Below, piece after piece: positions 1 through 6,411 of a DNA stretch of 6,807 bases. Position 1 is the stretch's first letter. The number at the start of each line of letters is the position of its first letter. The DNA is taken from contig CAZILN010000031.1 of assembly GCA_964540005.1 (NCBI GenBank), positions 1 to 6,807 on the forward strand, written 5' to 3'. Made by a program: the position numbers and the translations under genes. Source of the DNA: CAZILN01 sp964540005 (GTDB taxonomy: Bacteria; Bacteroidota; Bacteroidia; Bacteroidales; SM23-62). The notes under the pieces were generated by a model. The model searched no databases. It was not told the DNA's origin and saw only the letters and a list, made by a program, of their open reading frames with translations.

Positions 1-461
1 AATTTCTTAATGAGACAGCGTACTGGATTCCTGTAGATGCAAAGCTATCCGACGAATTCAGTTACTATAATGTGAATGCTCTGAAGGCATCATTATACTC
101 ATATATCAGCAATGTAAAACATATTCTTGTCATCTCGGATGCCTGCCAGACGGGTCCGGGATTTTACCTTACCGAACGTTCTGATCTGCAGGAGTTGCAC
201 TGTGATGACCGGGATGTAACCGAACTCCAGTCATCACAGGTGTTTACCTCGGCAGGCAATGAAACTGCCATCGATAATTCAGGATTCAGCAGCAGTTTTG
301 CAAGCGCTTTGCGTAACAGTACAAGTTATTGCCTTGCGATGGAGTCTGTGGTAAAGGAAGTTTCTGCCCATCTGGAGCAGAACAGCTCACAGAAATCTGC
401 TTTTGGAAAGATAGCAGGCCTATCTGATGAAGGAGGAACTTTTTTCTTTATCAGGAAATAA
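1..461 (+). CDS. Caspase-family (peptidase C14) protein, C-terminal part; 5' end off the window
   Basis: The frame is open from base 3 at the left edge to the TAA at 459-461, giving 152 visible residues of a longer protein. They match the second half of a caspase p20-like domain. An aromatic YWIPVDA segment (visible residues 7-13) precedes a hydrophobic strand ending in SDACQTG, where the Cys (visible residue 48, codon 144-146) is the expected nucleophile of the Cys/His dyad. A VFTSAGNE segment follows, corresponding to the usual TSGxxE region, and the protein ends in EGGTFFF, resembling the GGDFVF end of these domains. The catalytic His would lie upstream of the window and cannot be checked. 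In bacteria such proteases are cysteine endopeptidases of metacaspase/paracaspase type, often fused to sensor or repeat domains. Here the protease is C-terminal, so any partner domain is N-terminal and unseen. The GTG at 72 is internal to the domain and is not the start. The gene converges on the LOG gene with a 10-bp gap. Confidence 0.85.
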   Translation, partial: FLNETAYWIPVDAKLSDEFSYYNVNALKASLYSYISNVKHILVISDACQTGPGFYLTERSDLQELHCDDRDVTELQSSQVFTSAGNETAIDNSGFSSSFASALRNSTSYCLAMESVVKEVSAHLEQNSSQKSAFGKIAGLSDEGGTFFFIRK

Positions 462-471
462 ACCGCATATA

Positions 472-1047
472 TTAAACCGGAGCGATTTTAATTGCGGATC
501 CGTCCCAATCAGGAGCATTATTAATAGTCTCAATTACCGAGGCAGGATCATCTGTCACCGACCAGATATTCCTGTGTACATCTCTCATGAATTTTTCCCT
601 GATCATTTTCTCAAGGAATGAGAGAAGATGTTCATAATAATTGCTGGTATTAATGATTATGATAGGCACAATGATCTGGCCGAGCTGTTTAAGTGTGATC
701 ATTTCAAGTAATTCCTCAAGTGTGCCCACTCCACCAGGAAGGGTGATAATGGCATCGATCCCCTCCCTCAGTTTCTTCTTTCGCTGATGCATATCCTCAA
801 CGATGATCTGATGTACCCCGGGATGTGCCCACCCGGCTTTCACCATAAATTCTGGGATGATCCCGAAGATCTGACCATTCTCCGCGAGAATGGCATCAGC
901 CAGGCTTCCCATAAGGCCGGTAGCTCCTCCTCCATAATTTATTATAATCCCGTTCCGGGCAAGGATTTTCCCAAGTGACCGGGCAGCTTCCAGGTAAACC
1001 TGATCGACTTTCTGACTGGAAGCACAGAAGACAGATACATGTTTTAT
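472..1047 (-). CDS. LOG-family (TIGR00730-type) nucleotide 5'-monophosphate phosphoribohydrolase with apparent ATA start
   Basis: Family members hydrolyse the N-glycosidic bond of nucleoside 5'-monophosphates, releasing base and ribose 5-phosphate; plant and some bacterial members activate cytokinins. The protein is cytosolic with a Rossmann-like fold. Counting from the ATA at 1047-1045 it has 191 residues, the usual length. Visible motifs are VFCASS (6-11), YGGGATGLMG (38-47), QRK with the conserved Arg89, and PGGVGTLEE (104-112), which holds the catalytic Glu. The first in-frame ATG (912) is Met46, inside the GGGxxGLMG loop, so starting there would remove the first strand and part of the nucleotide site. 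Between the in-frame stop at 1077-1075 and 912 there is no ATG, GTG or TTG. ATA-AAA-CAT aligns where homologues begin (M-K-x-ICVFCASS), and GGAAG (1059-1055) sits 7 nt upstream. Translation is probably coupled to trxA. Family assignment is secure; the start is inferred, and a sequencing error or silenced gene is possible. Confidence 0.85.
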   Translation of the reverse strand: MKHVSVFCASSQKVDQVYLEAARSLGKILARNGIIINYGGGATGLMGSLADAILAENGQIFGIIPEFMVKAGWAHPGVHQIIVEDMHQRKKKLREGIDAIITLPGGVGTLEELLEMITLKQLGQIIVPIIIINTSNYYEHLLSFLEKMIREKFMRDVHRNIWSVTDDPASVIETINNAPDWDGSAIKIAPV

Positions 1048-1059
1048 AATAATGCTTCC
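1044..1059 (-). promoter_or_regulatory. trxA stop / LOG start overlap (ATAA) with GGAAG ribosome-binding-like site
   Basis: The trxA frame ends TTA TTA TAA (stop 1046-1044). The LOG frame reads ATT ATT ATA AAA CAT through the same bases. The four-base ATAA sits where a typical ATGA stop/start overlap would be expected. GGAAG at 1059-1055 lies 7 nt before the ATA, a normal Shine-Dalgarno distance, although it is also part of the trxA coding sequence. The role in reinitiation is inference. Confidence 0.5.
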
Positions 1060-1361
1060 AGCTTTTTTACAAGATTACTCTTGGGAACGGCACCAACCTG
1101 TTTGTCGGCAACTTCTCCATTTTTGAAAAAGAGTACAGTCGGGATATTCCTGATACCAAATTGAACTGTGACGGCAGGATTATGATCAACATTCAACTTT
1201 GTTGCTACTGCCCTGTCCTTATACTCTTCACCAATTTCTTCCACCATTGGCCCTACCATTCTGCAGGGTCCGCACCACTCGGCCCAGAAATCAACAATTA
1301 CCGGCTTATCCGATTTAAGGACAGTTTCATCAAAATTCTGATCAGTAACTTCAATTGCCAT
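1044..1361 (-). CDS. trxA: Thioredoxin
   Basis: This is a 105-residue, single-domain cytosolic thioredoxin that reduces protein disulfides and is itself recycled by thioredoxin reductase. The active site WCGPC is at residues 29-33 (Cys30, Cys33). Asp24, equivalent to the buried Asp26 of E. coli, and the cis-proline Pro74 in NIPT are both present, as is FFKNGE from the C-terminal strand region. Length and motifs match the classical family, and there is no signal peptide. It lies 51 bp downstream of dnaE on the same strand and its stop overlaps the apparent start of the LOG gene, so dnaE, trxA and LOG probably share a transcript. I saw no clear promoter in the 51-bp gap. The start ATG at 1361-1359 gives the usual N-terminus. 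Confidence 0.97.
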   Translation of the reverse strand: MAIEVTDQNFDETVLKSDKPVIVDFWAEWCGPCRMVGPMVEEIGEEYKDRAVATKLNVDHNPAVTVQFGIRNIPTVLFFKNGEVADKQVGAVPKSNLVKKLEALL

Positions 1362-1412
1362 GTTATAAATATTTTAAGATGATACAATTTAACACGATGT
1401 GAAATTATAAAA

Positions 1413-4400
1413 CTAATTCAATTTAAATTCAATTTCAGGGTGTTTTAACAGGTAATTAATGAAATTATCAGACACCCTGATCCGCTGGTTTCTTGAGAAC
1501 ATATCGAGCTGGATATTTTCGTCCTGATCACGGATGATCAGCTTAAGTCTTGTTTTTCCCTTCTCTGCAGTTATAAGTTGCTTCAGATCATTAACAAAAT
1601 CGCTTGTGATGCAGGTCAGCGGGACAGACAGGGAAAGACTGTTGATCATTTCTTCACGGACATTGGCCAGCATGGAGACATCTGTAACCTTTATTTCCAG
1701 TTCTTCAGGATTGTTGCCGAACATTCTCGGTTGTATACTTGCCTTTATCATCAGGGCATATCCCTGGTTGAAATAATTCTGAAAACTAATATAATCCTTA
1801 TTAAACATCATCAGCCGGTATGAATCGGTATAATCCTCCAGGATAATGGTCCCATAGGGCTTATTGGTTTTGGTATAACCCTGCTTGTGTGATTTGACGA
1901 GTCCCGGAATAATGATATCGCAGCCTTTCAGCTCATTCAGGTCTGACAGTTCTGACAAAGTATTTGTACAAAAATTATCTATTTCAAATTTAAAGGCGTC
2001 CAGAGGATGAGCCGAAAGATAGATGCCGATCAGTTCTTTTTCTTTTTCCAGCTTATATAGTTTCGGCCATTCTTCCCCTTTACTGATCTCGGGCCTTGTG
2101 AATTCAAAACTGGATGTGTCTCCGAACAGGGATTGTTGTGAGGCATTCTGTTCTTCCTGGACTTTATGACCGTAGCGGACAAGGTTTTCAATAAACATAT
2201 TGCCCTTTCCGTCATCTGCAAAATACTGGCCTCTTGTGATATCCGTAAAAGAATCAAAAGCCCCTGAAGCAGCAAGGGATTCGAGGCTCTTTTTATTAAC
2301 AGCCTGAAGCTCGACCCTCTCAACAAGATTGTAAATATCAGAAAAGCTTCCATTTGTCGTTCTTTCATCTATGATCCTGGATGCAGCAGATTCTCCCAGT
2401 CCTTTTATGGCGCCTAATCCGAAGCGAATATCCCCGTTCTTATTCACTGTAAACTTGATTCTGCTTTCATTAATATCCGGACCGAGAACAGACCGGCCCA
2501 TCCTCCTGCATTCATTCATAAATATGGTGATCTTCTTAATGTCACTGATATTCCTGCTCAGGACTGCAGCCATAAATTCTGCAGGATAGTGGGCCTTGAG
2601 ATATGCTGTCTGGTAAGAAACATAGGCATAACAGGTGGAATGGGATTTATTGAAAGCATACTGTGCAAATGCTTCCCAGTCTGTCCAGACCTTGTTGGCC
2701 ACCGAATTTTTTATGCCCTTATCCTGGCACCCGACAAGAAACTTTTCTTTCAGTTCATCCATCATCTTCCTCTTCTTCTTCCCCATAGCCTTACGGAGGG
2801 AATCGGCCTGTCCGCCGGAAAATCCGGCCATGGCCTGGGAAAGGAGCATCACCTGTTCCTGGTATACCGTTATTCCGTAAGTGTCCTTCAGGTATTCTTC
2901 CATGAGGGGATGCTCATAGTGGATCTTCTGCCGTCCGTGTTTTCTCTTTATGAAGTTCGGGATGTATTCCATAGGTCCGGGACGATACAGGGCATTCATA
3001 GCGATCAGGTCTTCGAAGCGGTTTGGCTTCAGTTCACGCAGGTGCTTTTTCATGCCCTCGGATTCGAACTGGAACAATCCGGTTGTTTCCCCCTTGCTAT
3101 ATAACTTGAACGTCTCCGGGTCATCAAGAGGAATATTGCTAATATCGATGAGTTCTCCGGTAGTAAGGTGAACAAGTTCGACAGCATCCTTGATAATTGA
3201 GAGGGTTTTCAATCCCAGGAAGTCCATTTTTAACATGCCGAAAGATTCAACATGGTTCCCGTCCAGTTGGGTGACCAGGAGGTCTGTATCTTTGGATTTA
3301 CAGATGGGAATGTGGTTGATAAGGTCATCCCGGCCGATGATCACTCCACAGGCATGAAGGCCCGTATGCCTGACAGAGCCTTCCAGTATCTCAGCATACT
3401 TTAGGGTGTTGGTGATGAGTATGTTCTCAGAGCTTTTAGCAGCTTCCAGTTCACTGACCTCTTTATAGGCTTTTCGCAGTACGATACCTGGTCGTTCAGG
3501 CACCAGTTTGGCCAGCTTATCGGCTTCAGACAGAGGAAGTTTCTCAATGCGTGCTACATCCCTGATAGCCATTTTTGCGGCCATGGTTCCAAAGGTAATT
3601 ATCTGTGCTACCCTTGATTTTCCATATTTTTTTACCACATAATCCAGTACCTCCTCCCGTCCGTCTTCATCAAAGTCAATGTCTATATCCGGCATAGATA
3701 TCCTGTCAGGATTAAGGAAACGTTCAAACAACAACTTGTATTTAATGGGATCTATGTCGGTGATTCTGTTGCAATAGGCTACAACCGAACCGGCTGCACT
3801 TCCACGTCCGGGACCCACCGAGACACCCATTTCACGTGCGGCCCTGAGGAAATCCTGGACGATCAGGAAGTATCCCGGGAATCCCATATTCTTAATAACA
3901 CCCAGTTCATAATCAATACGCTCCCTCAATTCATCTGTAAGTGTTTTATAACGTTCTTTAGCTCCTTCCAGGGTCAGGTGTTTAAGATATTCATCGGCAT
4001 CAGTAAATCCTTCCGGGATCGGGAAATCCGGCATTATAGGTTCATGGTTGAGTTCGAAGGTCTCTACTTTATCAGCGATTTCAGAGGTGTTCTCAAGTGC
4101 CTGCGGAACATCGGAAAACAGTTCAGCCATCTCTTCCCGGGATTTAAACCATTCCTGTTTGGTATAGCGCAAGCGGGTCGGATCATCAAGGTCCTTTCCA
4201 GTATTCAGGCAGATCAGGCGGTCATGGGCCTCTGCATCTTCTGCATTAATGAAATGCACATCATTGGTAGCAATGAGCTTTATATTATGCTGTTTCGATA
4301 ATTCGAGTAATTTCTGATTAACAAGATTCTGTTTTGCCAGGGTATCATTATCGAATACCGGATCGCCGGTAGGATGTCGCTGGAGCTCAAGGTAAAAGTC

Positions 4401-4904
4401 TTCACCAAAATTGTTTTTGTAAAAGGCAAGGGATTCCTGCAATTCATCTTCAGTACCATTCAGAATAAGGGATGGGATCTCTCCGCCCAAACAGGCCGTG
4501 GAAATTATAAGTCCTTCCCTGTAGGTAAGCAGTAATTCCTTATCGATCCTGGGTTTATAATAATGTCCTTCTATCCAGGCCAGGGATACAATTTTAACCA
4601 GGTTCTGATAACCGGTTTTATTTTTTGCCAGGGCAATAAGATGGTAGCCTCCCCTGTCTTCCTTGGTTGACTGGTCAAACCTGCTGTGACGTGCCAAGTA
4701 TAGTTCACACCCGATAATTGGTTTAATCCGCTGGATCCTTGCTTCATTATGAAACTCCTTTACACCAAACAGGTTACCATGATCAGTCAGGGCAACAGCA
4801 GTCATTCCGTCTTTCTTCGCCTTCTCGATCAACAAAGGAATACTGGAAGCTCCGTCCAGAATGGAATACTGGGTATGAACGTGTAAATGAGTAAAACCTG
4901 CCAT
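1413..4904 (-). CDS. dnaE: DNA polymerase III alpha subunit (DnaE)
   Basis: This is the catalytic subunit of the replicative polymerase, 1163 residues, the normal DnaE length, with no intein or frameshift. The N-terminal PHP domain (about 1-270) starts HLHVHTQYSILDG and keeps likely metal ligands at His8, His10, Asp17, His42, Glu67, His88, Cys138, Asp215 and His217. The palm carries GPGRGSAAGS (364-373), PDIDIDF with catalytic Asp406 and Asp408, and KMDFLGL with the third catalytic Asp561. Finger motifs follow (RPGPMEYIP near 641, YQEQVM near 681, FNKSHSTCYAYVSYQTAYLK 751-770). A helix-hairpin-helix-like GLGAIKGLGE lies at 829-838. The internal clamp-binding motif QQSLF is at 923-927, an OB-fold region spans about 995-1075, and a second clamp-like QLDMF is at 1132-1136. 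The start gives the canonical N-terminus, with no strong Shine-Dalgarno upstream. It lies between the head-GIN gene (99 bp upstream) and trxA (51 bp downstream). Confidence 0.98.
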   Translation of the reverse strand: MAGFTHLHVHTQYSILDGASSIPLLIEKAKKDGMTAVALTDHGNLFGVKEFHNEARIQRIKPIIGCELYLARHSRFDQSTKEDRGGYHLIALAKNKTGYQNLVKIVSLAWIEGHYYKPRIDKELLLTYREGLIISTACLGGEIPSLILNGTEDELQESLAFYKNNFGEDFYLELQRHPTGDPVFDNDTLAKQNLVNQKLLELSKQHNIKLIATNDVHFINAEDAEAHDRLICLNTGKDLDDPTRLRYTKQEWFKSREEMAELFSDVPQALENTSEIADKVETFELNHEPIMPDFPIPEGFTDADEYLKHLTLEGAKERYKTLTDELRERIDYELGVIKNMGFPGYFLIVQDFLRAAREMGVSVGPGRGSAAGSVVAYCNRITDIDPIKYKLLFERFLNPDRISMPDIDIDFDEDGREEVLDYVVKKYGKSRVAQIITFGTMAAKMAIRDVARIEKLPLSEADKLAKLVPERPGIVLRKAYKEVSELEAAKSSENILITNTLKYAEILEGSVRHTGLHACGVIIGRDDLINHIPICKSKDTDLLVTQLDGNHVESFGMLKMDFLGLKTLSIIKDAVELVHLTTGELIDISNIPLDDPETFKLYSKGETTGLFQFESEGMKKHLRELKPNRFEDLIAMNALYRPGPMEYIPNFIKRKHGRQKIHYEHPLMEEYLKDTYGITVYQEQVMLLSQAMAGFSGGQADSLRKAMGKKKRKMMDELKEKFLVGCQDKGIKNSVANKVWTDWEAFAQYAFNKSHSTCYAYVSYQTAYLKAHYPAEFMAAVLSRNISDIKKITIFMNECRRMGRSVLGPDINESRIKFTVNKNGDIRFGLGAIKGLGESAASRIIDERTTNGSFSDIYNLVERVELQAVNKKSLESLAASGAFDSFTDITRGQYFADDGKGNMFIENLVRYGHKVQEEQNASQQSLFGDTSSFEFTRPEISKGEEWPKLYKLEKEKELIGIYLSAHPLDAFKFEIDNFCTNTLSELSDLNELKGCDIIIPGLVKSHKQGYTKTNKPYGTIILEDYTDSYRLMMFNKDYISFQNYFNQGYALMIKASIQPRMFGNNPEELEIKVTDVSMLANVREEMINSLSLSVPLTCITSDFVNDLKQLITAEKGKTRLKLIIRDQDENIQLDMFSRNQRIRVSDNFINYLLKHPEIEFKLN

Positions 4905-4921
4905 CTTATATTTTGACTATT

Positions 4922-4929
4922 CAAAAGTA
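4922..4929 (-). promoter_or_regulatory. Possible Bacteroidota -7 promoter element upstream of dnaE
   Basis: On the minus strand the sequence TACTTTTG fits the Bacteroidota primary-sigma -7 consensus TAnnTTTG and ends 17 nt before the dnaE ATG. I found no good TTTG-like -33 box 19-21 nt further upstream, and the implied leader is only about 10 nt, so this is tentative. It would allow dnaE-trxA-LOG to be transcribed independently of the head-GIN gene. Confidence 0.35.
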
Positions 4930-5003
4930 TAAAATTGGCAAGGCTGAATTGATCTCTGTTAATAAAATATTATAAAAAGCTAGCCGGTGTGCCAGGGATG
5001 GTT

Positions 5004-5696
5004 TTAATCCGTGCTCCTCACTTTGCCTGAGCCTGAAATACTTGCATCAATTCGGGGGTTTCCGGAGTAGTATACGTTTCCGCTTCCGCTGATCCTGACT
5101 TCCAGTTCATCAGATACACCGATCCTGCATCCGCCTGAGCCACTGATCCTGACGCTGCATTCACCAACCATGAAAGATTCTCCAAGAATATCGCCGGAAC
5201 CACTGATTGATACTCCCATCTCCTCTGCTGAACCCTTCAGGATCATATCACCGGAACCTGATATAGCTGCTTCAACTTCTTCCGCTTTTAACTCATTCAG
5301 GTTAATTTTACCGCTACCACTGACTTTCATGTCCAATTCATCTGTAGAGATGCTTCCTTCAGCGATGATTTTACCAGATCCTGATACATAAAGACCATTG
5401 TAATTGGGGGCAGTAATCCAAATGGTGATGGGTCCCTTGGGGTTCACATTCCATTTTTCGAATTTGATGTGCAGTACGCCGTCTTTTACTTCTGTTTCAA
5501 GTAGTTCAAGGGTTTTCTCACTGGCTTCAATCTCAACTTTTTGTGTATTTCCCTGGGTGATGTATAGATCCCCATGGATACTCAGGGCAACCTCATTGAA
5601 TTCGGGAACATCACGTTCTTGTTTTACTTGCCCGAATCCTGAAAGTGTAGAGACCACAAACAGGATCAATATTGATAATGTTAATTTTTGTTTCAT
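5004..5696 (-). CDS. Secreted head-GIN domain (DUF2807) protein with seven SGSG repeats
   Basis: This 230-residue protein opens with a Sec-type signal peptide (MKQK, then a hydrophobic stretch to about residue 20) with likely cleavage after SGFG at residue 22. There is no lipobox Cys, so it is probably periplasmic or exported. After an N-terminal beta-rich part (about 28-100, including FNEVALSIHGDLYITQG) come seven [VI]SGSG motifs at 105, 126, 146, 165, 185, 203 and 221, spaced 18-21 residues. This is the pattern of a right-handed beta-helix with one turn per repeat, as in DUF2807/head-GIN proteins, which are common in Bacteroidota and often annotated as putative auto-transporter adhesins. 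No enzyme motif is visible and the biological role is unknown. The gene follows rimM by 109 bp across a terminator-like T tract, so it probably has its own promoter. It precedes dnaE by 99 bp. Confidence 0.92.
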   Translation of the reverse strand: MKQKLTLSILILFVVSTLSGFGQVKQERDVPEFNEVALSIHGDLYITQGNTQKVEIEASEKTLELLETEVKDGVLHIKFEKWNVNPKGPITIWITAPNYNGLYVSGSGKIIAEGSISTDELDMKVSGSGKINLNELKAEEVEAAISGSGDMILKGSAEEMGVSISGSGDILGESFMVGECSVRISGSGGCRIGVSDELEVRISGSGNVYYSGNPRIDASISGSGKVRSTD

Positions 5697-5708
5697 CAGT
5701 TTAAAATT

Positions 5709-5728
5709 TTTAATGCTCGTTTAATGCT
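5709..5728 (-). repeat. Two 9-bp direct repeats (AGCATTAAA) upstream of the head-GIN gene
   Basis: On the minus strand AGCATTAAA occurs twice, separated by CG, giving an 11-bp pitch close to one helical turn. It lies 12-31 nt before the ATG of the head-GIN gene. The spacing suits a dimeric or tandem DNA-binding protein, but the region is AT-rich and chance is a real alternative. No recognisable -7/-33 promoter pair was found in the 109-bp gap. Confidence 0.3.
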
Positions 5729-5784
5729 TCAAGGCTTAAGTTTTTATATATGTTAAAGACGCTTAAAATCGGACAGTGTTGCAT

Positions 5785-5817
5785 AAAATAAAAAAAAACA
5801 GCAGATTATTTCTGGCT
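5785..5817 (-). terminator. Weak intrinsic terminator-like structure at the end of rimM
   Basis: On the minus strand AGC-c-AGA / AATAA / TCT-GCT can form a 6-bp stem with one bulged C. It spans the rimM stop codon and is followed at once by G and then nine consecutive T, an A and four more T. The stem is short and not GC-rich, so efficiency may be low, but the U tract is the strongest in the window and lies at the expected place between rimM and the head-GIN gene. Confidence 0.5.
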
Positions 5818-6327
5818 TTCCAGTAAGCCTTCAGGCAGTGACACAAATACCTTCCTGCTGTTCCTGTCTATACTGGTAATAAATTCATCGCTGGCAGGTA
5901 TATAGAATTTGTCCTTACCATCGATGACCAGGAACAGGGGATTCTCTTTGATGTTGATGTGCTCCAGGATGGTGCCCAGTTCCCCCTTTTCAGCATCAAC
6001 AACCGTATAAGAATCAAGTCCGGGATCAGAAGAGCTTGTCCGCGTATCATGTATATCCGATTTGTGTAGATACAGCTTTTTACCCAGGTACCTGGAGGCT
6101 GCATTTTTGTCATTAATATCCTTGATTTTCAGGATTATAGAACGATTGTCAGGCTGATAGAATGATTCAATAAAAAAGGGAACCAGTATTTTATCGATTT
6201 CGATAAACACCAGCTCCCAGCTATCGTTAAGTATGAAACTTATTTCAGGTGAACGGACCAACAGTTCGCCGGAGATGCCGTGCGTTTTGGTTATCGAGCC
6301 AAGGAAGATCGGATTTTCCTCGCCCAT
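5806..6327 (-). CDS. rimM: Ribosome maturation factor RimM (16S rRNA processing)
   Basis: RimM binds ribosomal protein S19 and helps mature the head of the 30S subunit in the cytosol. The 173-residue product has both family domains. The N-terminal beta-barrel begins FLGSITKTHGISGELLV (8-24), matching the GxIxKxHGxxGEL signature. The C-terminal PRC-barrel (about 104-170) contains YTVVDAEKGELGTI, then FYIPASDEFI, and ends in the characteristic LPEGLLE (164-170). I chose the ATG at 6327-6325 because family members start a few residues before the GxIxKTHG motif. The in-frame ATG at 6360-6358 would add 11 residues of no recognised character (MRGASTNTESI) and lies in the loop of a predicted hairpin, but it cannot be excluded. 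The gene follows the probable rpsP on the same strand, the widespread rpsP-rimM order. The trmD and rplS genes that follow in E. coli are absent here. Confidence 0.93.
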   Translation of the reverse strand: MGEENPIFLGSITKTHGISGELLVRSPEISFILNDSWELVFIEIDKILVPFFIESFYQPDNRSIILKIKDINDKNAASRYLGKKLYLHKSDIHDTRTSSSDPGLDSYTVVDAEKGELGTILEHINIKENPLFLVIDGKDKFYIPASDEFITSIDRNSRKVFVSLPEGLLESQK

Positions 6328-6348
6328 GATTGATTCCGTATTAGTTGA

Positions 6349-6376
6349 AGCTCCTCGCATCTTGCTCCGAGGAACC
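6349..6376 (-). promoter_or_regulatory. Predicted hairpin between rpsP-like gene and rimM
   Basis: On the minus strand GGTTCCTCG (6376-6368) pairs with CGAGGAGCT (6357-6349) as a 9-bp stem with two G-U wobbles and a 10-nt loop, GAGCAAGATG. The loop holds the upstream in-frame ATG of rimM, and the 3' arm contains the GAGGAG purine run. There is no T tract, so it is not an intrinsic terminator. It may instead limit rimM translation or protect the 3' end of the upstream message; both are inference. Confidence 0.4.
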
Positions 6377-6411
6377 GGAACGATTTTATAATGCGCTCGC
6401 AGGATTCAGGA

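Noticed and set aside
427..621. Short plus-strand open frame bridging the end of the caspase gene and the LOG gene
   Set aside because: It overlaps the caspase end in another frame and then runs antisense to the conserved LOG C-terminus; the product resembles nothing and has no independent support.
472..912. LOG gene starting at the first in-frame ATG (146 residues)
   Set aside because: This start would discard VFCASS and half of the YGGGATGLMG loop, which are clearly encoded just upstream in the same open frame.
958..1040. ATG at 1040-1038 as the LOG start through a frameshift
   Set aside because: Its frame is different and stops at TAA after about 33 codons. The conserved LOG N-terminus is already intact in one frame, so no frameshift is needed; only the start codon is odd.
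2589..3104. 171-codon open frame on the plus strand inside dnaE
   Set aside because: It is fully antisense to the conserved palm/finger coding region of dnaE, has no recognisable domain and no ribosome-binding signal. The other plus-strand open frames within dnaE are shadows in the same way.
1413..4904. Possible intein or frameshift in dnaE
   Set aside because: The frame is continuous at the normal 1163 residues and the usual insertion-prone catalytic motifs are uninterrupted.
4905..5003. Intrinsic terminator between the head-GIN gene and dnaE
   Set aside because: Only a short CTGG/CCGG pairing with a wobble and a five-T run are present, with no convincing stem directly before the T run.
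5018..5391. Repetitive DNA in the head-GIN gene as a CRISPR-like or regulatory repeat array
   Set aside because: The repeats fall in frame as [VI]SGSG codons every 18-21 residues and diverge at the DNA level; they are protein-level repeats. Open frames here in other registers are shadows.
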